Source of the DNA: Synaphobranchus kaupii
Lineage: Eukaryota > Chordata > Actinopteri > Anguilliformes > Synaphobranchidae
Assembly (NCBI GenBank): GCA_029718625.1
Contig: CM056380.1
Span: 110,800,302 to 110,864,301, forward strand
DNA: 64,000 bases
Reading direction: 5' to 3'
Made by a program: the position numbers and the translations under genes. Positions 34,172 through 45,530 of this stretch are shown here, piece by piece. Under the pieces are notes generated by a model. It made no database searches, was not told where the DNA came from, and saw nothing but the letters and a program-made list of their open reading frames with translations. The stretch's first letter is position 1. The number at the start of each line of letters is the position of its first letter.

Positions 34172-34717
34172 TTAACTATAGGATTGACTAAAGAGGTACG
34201 TTTTTAGCCTACACTTAAAGACAGAAAGTGTGTCTGCAGCCCGTACATACATGGGAAGATTATTCCATAAAAAAGTGGCTCTGTAAGAGAAGGCTCTGCC
34301 ACCCATTGTAATTTTAGATATAATAGGAATTTTCAAATAGCCAGCATTTTGAGAGCGAAGTAATCTAGGAGGACAGTAAGGAATGAGTAAGTCACTCAGA
34401 TATTCAGGGGCCAAGCCATTTAAAGCTTTAAACGCTAGAAGTAAAATCTTATAGTCAATTCTGAATTTGACAGGCAGCCAATGAAGAGTTTTGAGCACCG
34501 GGCTGATATGCTCCCATTTCTTGGTTCTAGTAAGAACCCTAGCAGCTGCATTCTGTACAAGTTGGAGGCGATTCAGGGCCGAGCCAGTGCAACCAGACAA
34601 TAATGCATTGCAGTAATCTAGTCGAGAGGTTACAAAGGCATGAACCATTTTTTCAGCATCCTCCAGGGACAACACCTTCCTTAATTTAGATATATTCCTC
34701 AGGTGGAAGAAGGCCAT
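34172..34717 (-). pseudogene. LINE ORF2 C-terminal domain, 181 open codons
   Basis: This is the post-reverse-transcriptase domain typical of L2/CR1 elements, including QNAAARVLTRTKKWEHISPV and KALNGLAPEYLSDLL. It is separated from the reverse transcriptase frame by about 270 bp with a frameshift. Confidence 0.8.
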
Positions 34718-34983
34718 TCTTGTGATATTGTTAATATGGGGCTGAAAGGAGAGATCTGAATCAATAATTACACCAAGGTTTTTAACAACCTTGTTGGGGG
34801 AGACAGAGAAGCAATCTAAATTTAAGGGAAGCTGTAAGAATTTATCTCGAAGGGATTTAATACTAATACTAAGGGACCTAATACTAATATCTCAGTCTTA
34901 TCTGAGTTCAATAAGAGGAAATTTTGGGTCATCCAGGCCTTTACATCTTTGAGACAGGTCTCTAGTTTAGACAACTGGTCAAC

Positions 34984-35661
34984 TTAATCTGGCTTAACTG
35001 ATATATAAAGTTGTGTGTCATCTGCGTAGCAGTGGTAGTTAACACCATGTCTGCTTATAATGTTCCCAAGAGGGAGCATGTAAAGAGAAAAGAGCAGAGG
35101 ACCCAAGGCCGATCCTTGTGGTACTCCAAAGTTCACCTTAGAAAATTCAGAGGACTGACTGTTTACCCTAACAAACTGGGATCTATCATAGAGATAAGAT
35201 TTAAACCACATAAGAGCATGCCCGGTAAGACCAACTAAATTTTCTAACCTGCAGAGGAGAATATGATGGTCTATAGTATCAAAGGCAGCGCTCAGGTCAA
35301 GTAAAACAAGAATAGAAATACAGCCACAGTCCAGAGAGAGGAACAAGTCATTCATTACTAGGGCAAGGGCGGTCTCGGTGCTATGGTGCTTCCTAAACCC
35401 AGATTGAAACCTCTCATACACATTATAAGTATGTAAAAATGAAGAAAGCTGTTGCGCTACACATTTCTCAAGAATCTTTGATAAAAATGGGAGGTTTGAA
35501 ATGGGTCTATAATTGGCCAGGACAGTGGGATCCAAATTTGGTTTCTTAAGTAGTGGCTTGATTTCTGCCAATTTAAAGGATGTAGGAACATGGCCCGATA
35601 GCAATGATGAGTTAATTAAATGAAGAATTGGTTTGATGAGCATAGGCAATATCTCCTTCAA
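34984..35661 (-). pseudogene. LINE reverse transcriptase domain, 225 open codons
   Basis: One uninterrupted frame covers reverse transcriptase blocks from upstream of motif A through motif C, including YADD. It has no natural start of its own because the ORF2 5' part is missing. It is not expected to make an active enzyme. Confidence 0.8.
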
Positions 35662-36396
35662 TAACTTTGTGGGTATGGGGTCTAGAAGACAGGTGGATGA
35701 TTTTGAAGAAGAAACTAACTGAATTAGTTCGCTCTCAAGTATTTAAGAGTTAAGGACTTTAGTTTTGACTGAACATAAATGTTTGTGGTTCCCCAGTGAG
35801 CACTTCATTACATGATGTTTCCTCCAGAATTTGGATATTTATTTGTGTTTAAAACTATATGAATATAGATGTCTAAAGGTTTTTCCACTGTTCTGTTGTT
35901 AAACGTGCCTCAAGCTCACAGCTTGTACCTTTGCACCTAACAGAATTGTGGCCTTTGTGCTTTTCCCCACAGCCATGTCAAATAGAAAGTCAATGTCAAT
36001 GATCTTAGGGCAACTCAGTTCCTTTGACCTCAGACAATTAATCTCCCATCCCCAATCAATATCTTTCCAATTCAGTGGAAGAGTTACTGACCAGTCTCAC
36101 TGCTACAGGGTGAACCGAGACTCATGTACACACCTGGTCCTTCTTCTCTAGCTCTGTTCAAGGCCATAAATCTATGGGTTTCCTGGTAGAAGTGTGGCTT
36201 GTGGCTGCTTTCCATAATAATTTGAACCTGCATCCTTGTACAACTGAAACCCAGAGTACCTTGTGGACTTCATCCAGTGTTCTGGTTCGAGGGCCTTGTC
36301 AGCTGACTTAAGCTTTCTGAGTTTGTCACATACTGTCTCATGTTTCCTACAACAAACTCTGAGCTCCACCTCTATGCACAAATTAAGCCAGCAATG

Positions 36397-36398
<2 letters not shown>

Positions 36399-36472
<74 letters not shown>

Positions 36473-36485
36473 GGGGGGGGGGGGG
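36399..36485. repeat. (GT)n microsatellite ending in a 30-base G run
   Basis: GT repeats with one GC interruption run to 36455, then 30 consecutive G bases (36456-36485). The Gly/Val open frames here are artefacts. Confidence 0.95.
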
Positions 36486-38187
36486 CTTGGTCCCTCAGGA
36501 ATTTGAACAGTCTCCATGCACACCCAAAGCAGGAAATGAGGTCAGACGCTCAATAGATGGTGACCAATGACTTGGTCCCTTCCTACCCTAGGGAAGAGAA
36601 ATGTACTTTGGATCTGTCTGACAAAGTAATGGGTAAAGAATGTGCAATGGTCTGAACTCTGAAGCTTATTTTTGGGTTGATACTGCCATTATTGACATTT
36701 CACATTATAAATAATGACAATATTTCTATGAATATTTCTCTAGGCCTTACTATGACTGCGACTAACTAGTCGTAGCCCTATAAACTTTGCCCCCAGTGGT
36801 TGAGATCCGTCTCAATTACAGTATTCATGTTTGTCTGAAGTTATAAACTACAGCTTTAAGAAAACCCTGTAAATTTTGACGCACTATTTTTTAAAAGGGT
36901 AGCCGCTTGCGAAAACCTCAGTTTCTCCAGTTACATTACAGTGCCAAAAAATCAATAGCCCAAAGCACTTACGACCCTTCTCTCACTACAGCCACAGACT
37001 GTAAAATGCATAAAATGCACCGTTTATACATGCTAAGAAAATCATGTTCACGTATAGAAACAATAATATTTTTTTAAAACGTTGTACAAATGAGCATTCG
37101 CTGTTTTCCCTTGCTTACTGTACTATATACAGGACCTGATGCACTTTCGGTTTAGAAGACACCTAATTTTTTTCTCCAAAATTTCTCATATAAATATGTT
37201 TAGGAAACCAAGTACTTACCAGTATATTCAGCTACAGCTGTTTTCTGATTAACCCTAAAGAGTTTATCTTGTTAAAAGTCCTGTACAGTGAACATTTCCA
37301 CAGCGACCACCCGTCGCACTTAGGGCTGAAATATGTTGCTGTTCTTGTGTAAATACACACGCGCTTTTGTACGTTTTTTTAAAAACGTATTTAAATACAT
37401 TTGGTGACGTATGTTATGGTTATTATACTGTATATACGTATATACTGTATGTGACTATTCTGAAATAAATGTATTATGTTGCAAATTTCTGAATGATACA
37501 GCTTCAATTTGAACTTTAAACCATGGATGTGCAAGGAATATTTTTTGAGATATTGACATTTAAATAAACTAGTAGAAACCAGGTGGAAATTGCCTCTGGA
37601 GGGCCAAAGTAAATAGGGTTAAGTGTTCAATTCTGACTACAGACTATAAATAGGTTGGATGTACTGACTAATATAAATGCTACTAGCATGAAGTAGTTTT
37701 TATTTATGAATTATTCAGCTGATCACCAACTCAGAGAAGTGATTCCCTGAATTCAAATGTGGGCAATATTTGCTTGACTTTATCCATTATCCCTTTCTGA
37801 AGTTATATTAGCCCTATTCTTGTGTCATAGAAGTTTATCCAAGGTTCTTCAACCTAAATTGTAGTGGTTGCTAATATCTTGTGAAATTTGGAGAGAAGGG
37901 ACAATTCTGTACTCAAAGGGAAGTGCATACTTAATAAATAAATACTACTGAAAATGACCGAGGTGGGCAGTGTGATGATCCGCTCGTGATGATGCAATTA
38001 ATAAGACATATCCCCACCCCACCCCCACTGTTCCCTAGCTCCCCCGACCACAGCTGGAGTCTGTGGAGTGTGGATTCAATTCAATTCAGCTGTGAAAAAA
38101 TCGGTCTGTGCTGACTGGCTCTCTCCTCTTGTCTCTCGACCATGGCACAGGCAAGCTAGCAAGCTGACTGTTTATCTGTCTCTTATT

Positions 38188-38321
38188 TACCACACAGTCC
38201 AAAGGTATTTGGACAGTGACAAAATTTGTGTTGTTTTGGCTCATTTCAATGTGCTGGAGTATGGAGCCAAAACACCAAATATTGTGTCACTGTCCAAATA
38301 CTTACGGACTGCACTGTAGCT
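38188..38321. mobile_element. Short palindromic Tc1/mariner-type MITE
   Basis: The left end GTCCAAAGGTATTTGGACAG followed by TGACAAAATTTGTGTTGTTTT pairs with the right end AAACACCAAATATTGTGTCA followed by CTGTCCAAATACTTACGGAC. The element is about 130 bp and almost entirely inverted repeat. No protein is encoded. Confidence 0.75.
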
Positions 38322-38663
38322 TTATTGCATTAGCTGTGCCAAAGAGCTTTTAACACAAGGTTTTCTTCAGCAATTCTGTGTGCTAGAACAATACCTGAAT
38401 TCATCACAGAACATGGAGTCATAATGTACTCTCTACACATAGGTAAGGCTCGTTGAAAGCAGTTGCCTAGCAAGTGCCTAGCTCCCACCATTCCAAACTT
38501 CCTGTACAATTTAAATACATTGGCAATTTCACTCTTCTCTCCTTCGATATGCCCAGCTCAGTAAGTCCAGAAGTGCTACAGCAAGGTAATTACAAAATGT
38601 GATTGGAATGGATCTAGCAAGTGCAATACGATACGCCCAGTTTTTTTTTTTATTCTTCCTGTA

Positions 38664-38686
38664 CCCCCCCCCCCCCCCCCCCCCCC
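38664..38686. repeat. 23-base poly-C tract
   Basis: An uninterrupted C run followed by a short ACACAC run. Confidence 0.9.
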
Positions 38687-38982
38687 ACACACACCTCTCG
38701 TCATTTCCAGCAGGGGACCAGATGTCTCTGTGGGCCCATTGTAGTGCCAATGTGTCACTCAGGTTATAAATGAATCTCTGTCCCTGTAGGCAATTAATTC
38801 CATACAAACCATGTGACGCATGCCTGGCTTCGCAAATGCATAGCTCTGTCATACATTTGCGCTCTGCTCCATGTGTCTGGCCGTGCAACCGTGAACGCTA
38901 CTTTAGGAAAACTCTTCAGCTCTCAAGGGCTGGCCAGCTTGCGCTGTTGCTGAGAGTAATGTGTTAACGAGCCAGTCATTAA

Positions 38983-39004
38983 GGGGGGGGGGGGGGGGGG
39001 GGGG
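38983..39004. repeat. 22-base poly-G tract
   Basis: An uninterrupted G run about 300 bp from the poly-C tract at 38664. Confidence 0.9.
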
Positions 39005-39115
39005 TGATGTGATTTCTTATCCAATCAATTACTTAAAGTAACTGTGATAATTACGACTGGCGGTCCAAGGGGACAGCTCCTGAGTTTTGGGCTAGGGAAT
39101 TATTCACCACCCCTC

Positions 39116-39117
<2 letters not shown>

Positions 39118-39160
<43 letters not shown>

Positions 39161-39208
39161 AAATAGCACAGTCATGCACACTCATACACACACACACACA
39201 CACATACA
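39118..39208. repeat. (CA)n microsatellite, two blocks
   Basis: CA repeats occupy 39118-39158 and 39187-39206, with a short unique spacer. Confidence 0.95.
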
Positions 39209-39273
39209 AAACACATGCATGTGCATTTATATATATATAATTCACTCACATAAATAAACATAAAGAACACAAC

Positions 39274-40798
39274 TGTAATGTTCCGCTCCCTTCCTGTTCG
39301 TTTTTCCGTATTTTCCTGTTTTCCCTCCGTGTCATGTTGGATCCTTTTGTCCGTGTTTTCCCCGCTGCTGCGGACTAGGCGTTTCCTTCCCTGTCTTGTT
39401 CGTCTGGTTGTCTTGTCTTACTTCCGCCTTTTCACTCCGTCCCCCCTCGTTGCATGCATTTCCTCACCTGGTGTTTCGTAATCACTCCCGTTTATTTTCC
39501 ACACCTGTTCCTTATTTAGTTCTGTCATTTACCTCACTATATATTCCTTCGGCTGGCTGCCAGTCGGCGCCAGTTCGTTAACTATCGTCACGCGGTGTTA
39601 ATGCTCATTGTTTCCCTGGTCGTGTACTACGAACTACTCGCTTGGTTGTGGGATATATTCCCCTTGCAGCTTTGGTTCCGCTCCTAACTACAGTCTGGTA
39701 GTTTACCACCTCGTCAATTCCTGTTGTGCATGCTGCTAACCTGTTTCCCTTCTCCTCCATCTAACCCAGCTCCCATTCTCCCGTGGCAGTGTTCGTTACC
39801 CCCGTATTCGTTGTTTGTGTTGCGGTACCTCCACCTCCAGCTCGTGTAGGCTCCGGGTTGGCGTTATACCTGGCTACCCTCCAGTTGTTCCTGTCCGGCC
39901 GAAGAAGCCACCTAGCTCTTCGGTTACGGTTCTGGGAGCTCTGGAGACCAGTCAGCTCCATCCGGACCTACCGCAGCTACGCCACACTACCCAGCCCTGC
40001 CGTGCCTCACCAACCACCTACCTGTCAAGCCCTGCACCTCCGTGAGAACCTCCCGGTCATTCCCGTGCCTTCCCTTGCACTAATCCCTCCTGTTTTGTTT
40101 TGTTCTGTACCGGTGCAGTCATTCCGGTCCAGTTCCTGTCCTGCCGTAGTGAGTCGCTCCCCAGCTAGTTCCAGTCCAGGTGTGAGTCGTGCACCTACCT
40201 GTCCAGTCCAGTTCCGGTTTGGAACAATCCGTTCCAGACTCTGATCCCTGTGTGGACCTCCCGGTCCAGTTCCAGTCCAGTCCAGTTCCGGTTTGGAACA
40301 AATCCGTTCCAGACCCTGATTCCAGTGTGGACCTCCCGGTCCAGTTCCAGTCCAGTCCAGTTCCGGTTTGGAGCAAATCCGTTCCAGACCCTGATTCCAG
40401 TGTGGACCCCCCGGTCCAGTTCCAGTCCAGTCCAGTTCCGGTTTGGAACATTCCGTTCCAGACCCTGATTCCAGTGTGGACCTCCCGGTCCAGTTCCAGT
40501 CCAGTCCAGTTCCGGTTTGGAACATTCCGTTCCAGACCCTGATTCCAGTGTGGACCTCCCGTTCCAGTTCCAGTCCAGTCCAGTTCCGGCTTGGAACGAA
40601 ACGTTCCAGACCTGCCAGCCCAGCTCCGGCTTGGAGCAGCCCGTTCCGGGCTTCCTAACAGACCCTGTGTAATACTGTGTGTTTGCCATTCCTGTACAGT
40701 GTTGGGACTACCCCAACACTTAATTTAATAAACCCCCTTTCTGTGAATCTGTCTCCTGGTCGTTGCACTTGGGTTCGTCTCGTATCTGGTTCGTAACA
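39274..40798 (+). mobile_element. Solo LTR, 1525 bp, with 5-bp target duplication
   Basis: It begins TGTAATGTTCCGC and ends GGTTCGTAACA, so it has TG...CA termini. ACAAC is duplicated on both sides (39269-39273 and 40799-40803), as expected for an integrase-made 5-bp target duplication. CTATATATTC near 39537 is TATA-like. AATTTAATAAACCCC near 40722 is a polyadenylation signal of the LTR type. No internal retroviral or Gypsy coding region is present, so only the LTR remains. Open frames of 110-166 codons over its tandem repeat are artefacts. Confidence 0.75.
40201..40610. repeat. About 75-bp tandem repeat inside the solo LTR, about 5-6 copies
   Basis: GTTCCGGTTT occurs at 40211, 40285, 40360, 40435 and 40509, then as a GTTCCGGCTT variant at 40583. 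Each unit contains GACCCTGATTCCAGTGTGGA and GTCCAGTTCCAGTCCAGTCC. Confidence 0.95.
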
Positions 40799-42175
40799 AC
40801 AACAGGATAAAGATACTTTGTGACTCACAACAGAGAAATGCATTATAATAAATAGTAGAGTGGCTTTTGTCATTTTTGTTCTGTTTTTTTTTATATACCG
40901 TAACACAGTTCACTGCGTTGTGCTGATGCTCCATTGTCTGGCCAGTTCATTCTAATATGCAGCAGTTACTGTCTCTTTGTGTGCCGGGTAGATCCCGCTG
41001 CCTCAGTGATCTGTTAGAGTGCTGCCATAGAGGAGGCCATTCCTGAAGCGCTGCACTGCAATCTGGCCCCTCATTCTGGCTCTATTACTTTACGCCCACT
41101 ACCTGCATAGCTAGGGACACCCCAGGGGCCCGGCGCTGTTATTTCTCACAAACCATTTCAGCTAGTCCCCACGCCTCAGCGCCACAACACTTTTAATCAA
41201 CATGCACCTCGCACCAGTGAGCATCAGGACCAAAGTGACACATTTGTTGCTCCCGCGGTAAATATAAATAAATAAATAAATGAATAAATGAGACGGGATG
41301 CGGTAATTAAATGAAGCTGTGTCTCTGTTCCCGGCTCTTTCTCCTCCTCGGTGACCTCCTAAATCCTCTGATTGAATTAAGTCCATGGGCCTTATTGAAT
41401 CAAGGATGCCACAGTCGGTCCCTTATCGCATTGAATTTGCAGGCTGGCTGAGATTCTGGAATTTTCTGACCGCTGTTGTGCCAGCCTGGAAGCTGTGACT
41501 GAATTGAACACCAGGGCCAATGACTGTACTGCCCGCAGCTCAGTGACCTATAGAGAGTTCCAGTTGGCCAGGTCTGGACCAAAAAAATGTAGACTAGCAA
41601 GCGCATGGTTTAAACATACTGGATGAGATTAGTTATCTGCTCGGCAACATGTGTCCATTGGACAAGTTCTCCACCACGGCTGTGCATCTAAAACTCAACC
41701 TTATACCCTCATTAGCCCTCCTGGATCTGGATTCAGTCAACTTTTGTCGTTAAGTTTGACTTTAAAATATACATCCTCCCAACACAGTTTAGGGACTTTA
41801 TTTTGATGAACTTTCCGAATGGCAGTGGTGAAGGTAAGTCAAAGTTAAACCTTAAGAACTGGTATCCAAAACCCTAGCTATAGAATGCTCTTCCCGCGAG
41901 AGTTGTGCATATCCACCACCAATTGAAGGTCTGCCTCTCCTAACTTCGCCTGACCTTTCTGCATAGCCGGCAACAGTAGTTGTACTTTAAACCTTGGTGG
42001 AGATTTTATATACGGCATTGTTACTCTTACAGCTTACCATTAGGTTGTATAAGTATATTTGTAAGTTGCAAAGAAATAGCCAGTAATAAAAATTAATTGT
42101 GTCTCAATCTAAATCTCTTGTACTGCATATAATTGGCCTGTGGTGGGCATCTTGTTAAAACTAAATGTGAAATTG

Positions 42176-45100
42176 TGTTAGGATCCTGTAATTCTGTTTG
42201 TTTTATTTGTTATGTTTCCTGACTTCTTCCTTTTGTTTTTCCTGCATTTCCCTCGCGATTGTCAGTCCGCGTTCCATGTTCCTCAGATTCCACTCCCTGG
42301 GCCCTATCTTGGCGATCTTGGCGCTTAGTCTAAGCGCATGGCGTAAAGTCCATTTTGGGCGTGTCCAAGTCCACTTTTGCTATTTTAATGGCGTGTTTTT
42401 TTGGCGCTAAGCACGGCGCAAGGTGCAACTGGGCTGAACCTAGTCGCTTCATTAATTATAGGTGTGTCTTGGGCGTGACATGCAATAAACCAATCAAAAT
42501 GTCATATCCCATTCCCTTTAAAAGCCTGCTTTTCCACCTTGGCGGATTGCTTGATGGCGAAACAGACATGCTCGTGCGTGTTTAGTGTGATCAAGGAATA
42601 GGCTAAATGGAGTATGATCAATATTATTCGGATTAACCATTAGCCTATGAGTTCCCGGTAATTCCAGACAGGGCTGTTATTTTACAAAATATATGCGGTT
42701 AAATTTCGTTAAAAGGACCTGCAACAGCTGAGAATAAGCTATCAATGGCTTCAGTCTCACCTTAGAAAACGCCAAATTAGCCTGCTTGTTCAGCGAATTT
42801 CGTTTGATTATGCAATGAAAGTGTCAAACATCAATTCCAAGAGGCTGTTCTCATGGAGTTCTCGAAGTTCAAGCTTCATCCAAAGTTCATTAGGCTACCT
42901 GCATAGTAGGCTAATATTGATTAATAACATACATACCGTTATTTTGCCTTAATGATGACACTAAATAGCCTACAATAAAGCTGTCAGGTTCGCAACCCAT
43001 ATGTTCACGCATATTTCCCCTTGTTTAATAATGTCCTGTTTATGGAAATGTGACCAACCTGTTTTACTCGTAGCGTAATCCTTTAAAACAATCCACTTTC
43101 CCAGGAAGACCGTGAAATGTGCGACTTACAGCAGGGGAAACAGAGAACATGCAGCACACGTGCAGAGAATGGCATTAAAATTCATTGTGAATTAATTGTG
43201 TAACGTGCTGCAAATTTGTTTTAGTTTCTAATTAGACGCTTAGTTCTCTTTAAAATCGTTTTGTTCAGTTATGGAATAACGGGTGAAATCAGCTGGGTTT
43301 TAAACGGTGAGAGTATGGAAACCTGGTCACTGTAATTTAAAAAATATGAAGGACGAAGAATAGCTAAGGTTACAATTTAGTTAACATGGTGACATCTCCG
43401 TTTTTTAACCATAGGCTATCGAATAAAACCTTATGCACAGCGAATCCGCTGTAGCCTAGGCTATTTGAAAAACAATAAATGCAATATTCACTGGACAAGG
43501 TTTTGAACTTTTTTCAGTCACAAACCATTCTATTTACTTACAGGCTGTATTCATAGATAAACAGAGCTGTATTGTAATGACATCTGAAGCGCATTTTCAG
43601 AACTTAAATGTCCGTCTATGTGCGCGAGTTTTCCATTGAATGACAATTCACGCATTAAGTGTAAATGACAATTCGCGCATTAGCCTTGATATAGGTGTTA
43701 TCAGCTGCTTTTTAATGGATAGCCATTGTCCCGTACCATCGCACATCGCCTGGATGTTGATGGAGTGGGCTGAAAGCAATTTAATGTGCATGGCATTCCC
43801 CTTCACTGAGGGAAAGGTAGGCTATGGACCCTTTTATTATTATGTATTTTTTGATATAGGCTACACAATAATACTATTTCACATTGTAATCTTGATATTT
43901 TAATCATGCTTGTGCGCGCCCCTGTGTGTAACAGAAAGGAGGGTACGCGCATTGTGCACACGCCTTTGTAGACGCACTTATATGCACCGTTAAAATAACA
44001 TGTATACAACTGCGACATGACTTTAGACCAGGTTAGTGGTGGTTCTAGCGCAAGCGCTTTCTGCTGGCTCAAGATAGCAATACGCCAAAAAAATTCCTGG
44101 CCACTCCTCATCTTAAGACCAACACGCCCAAACGGCGCAAGAGTACATGCTAGTTAAACGGCGTGAGCGTTAGGCGTTATTATGAACCTACCGTCGGGTG
44201 TAAGATAGCAAAGACACTTGCGTTTGGGTTAGCGCCGCTTTGCGCCGGGTGTAAGATAGGGCCCCCTGTCTTTGTCATTACACTATTCAGGTGATTTTGG
44301 GAACATTCAGGTTTCCTCTGTATTTCGTATCTTGTTTTCTTCCTTCTGGCTTTATTAATATTTGTATTTAATACTAATGTACTAATCATACTAACTGTTA
44401 GATTAGATTTAATACTAACCTGCTAACGAACTAACGTGTATATAATACTAACCAGCTAACCTACTAACATTAGGGTTTTAGAGTTTGCTACTAACATTAC
44501 TAATTACTAATTTATCTTGAGTTTCTACCTGCAGCTGTCATTTCCCTCCTCGTTATCCTATCCCTGTATCTATCTGTGATTTCGCATTCTCTGCACGTGT
44601 GTCCACTTTCGAGTTCCTCCCCTGTCGTGTTCCTCCCCTGAGCTGTGCACTTGTTTACCTGCTAACCCCAGGCCGTTTGTTATCATTGTTCCTAGTGTAT
44701 TCCAGTCCGTGTCTTACGTTTTCCCCCGTCATTGTATTATTGGTCCTTGTTAACCCTCGTTGTTCTCACCTGTGTACTCTCCCATTTCCCCTCCCCTTCA
44801 CACCTGATTCCTTTTGTGTCATCTTCTCCTTGTGTATTTAAACCCTGTTATTTCAGTCTGTCTTGGCGAGTTCCTTACACAAGTTTTTTTGCAGAGTCTA
44901 TTCCGAGTTTCTTAGTTATTTGTTTCCGAGTTTTTTGTTATCCCTCGTCCTTCCCCTGTTATTTTAGTTTTGTTGTCTGATCTTCGTTTTGTCTTTTTGT
45001 TCCTCCTCTGCCTCCCCGGTTTTGACCCCTGCCTGTGTTCTCGCGACCCTGCTTTTGGATCCTGTTTTTGTGCTTTTGCTGTGCCTGCCCGGTTTTGACC

Positions 45101-45272
45101 CCTGCCTGTTCCTTGACCACTCTTTGGACTGTGCTTTGTATCGTTGCCTGTCTCCCCGGTTTTTCGACCCTGCCTGTCTGTACCACGGATTGCTGCCTTG
45201 GCCTTTTATTAAACTTTGGTTTTTCATACTCCTGCCTGCATTTGGGTCCTTCTCTCCCGCCCAAACATAACA
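42176..45272 (+). mobile_element. Solo LTR with 5-bp target duplication, interrupted by a DNA transposon
   Basis: The left end TGTTAGGATCCTG and right end CCAAACATAACA are flanked by AATTG on both sides (42171-42175 and 45273-45277). Subtracting the 1966-bp insert at 42299-44264 leaves an LTR of about 1.13 kb. The right part holds TATTTAAACCC near 44835 and TTATTAAACTTTGG near 45206. CCCGGTTTTGACCCCTGCCT appears twice (near 45014 and 45088) with a variant near 45154. The 189-codon minus-strand frame here is not a gene. Confidence 0.75.
42299..44264. mobile_element. Non-autonomous DNA transposon, 1966 bp, copy A
   Basis: The termini GGGCCCTATCTT and AAGATAGGGCCC are perfect 12-base inverted repeats. 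CCT lies directly outside both ends; a longer CCCTG duplication is possible depending on where the element edge is set. The interior contains CCTTTAAAAGCCTGCTTTTC followed by CACCTTGGCGGATTGC, but no open frame with a transposase motif. A second copy lies at 61929-63495. The superfamily is uncertain. Confidence 0.75.
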
Positions 45273-45445
45273 AATTGTAATACATATCATATCTGAGAGT
45301 CTGTGGATACCGAGTACCGGGGTTTGTGCTGATCAGCTGTTTATGAGATGCTATCTTTGCTAATATTCTAATTATTCCAATTTGTGGAAAGATGTCTGAC
45401 ACCGAGCGGCTCCTGTCGGTAATTGTGAGAGCTTCCATATACAAT

Positions 45446-45530
45446 GATAGATAGATAGATTCTTTATTGTCCTCCTTAGAGGAAATTTGTTTGTGACTGA
45501 GCACTTGAAGACCAGGCTTAAAATCCACGC
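45446..45530 (-). mobile_element. Retroelement 3'-tail fragment
   Basis: GATAGATAGATAGATTCTTT followed by ATTGTCCTCCTTAGAGGAAA resembles the reverse of a common fish retroelement tail (a tetranucleotide repeat next to 'ccccgaggggaaatt'). Confidence 0.5.

Larger units (their letters stand above)
33681..35745 (-). mobile_element. L2-like LINE, 5' truncated, fairly well preserved
   Basis: On the minus strand the reverse transcriptase reads [20 protein letters not shown], then [55 protein letters not shown] and CYADDTQLY (intact YADD near 35020) follow. After a short frame break (34720-34980) the C-terminal domain follows: SRLDYCNALLSGCTGSALNR, LHWLPVKFRIDYKILLLAFK and ATFLWNNLP. The 3' UTR (33681-34170) ends in TTGAATTGAA-type repeats. 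The element lacks ORF1 and the endonuclease, as expected for a 5'-truncated insertion. Fewer stops than in the copy at 5.5-10.1 kb suggest it is younger. Confidence 0.88.

Noticed and set aside
40025..40689. Open frames of 110-166 codons with TGTGLDWNWTG repeats
   Set aside because: They come from the roughly 75-bp repeat within a solo LTR and exist on both strands at once.
44959..45528. 189-codon minus-strand open frame
   Set aside because: It lies mostly inside a solo LTR, has Lys/Gln-rich low-complexity sequence, and shows no domain or splice context.
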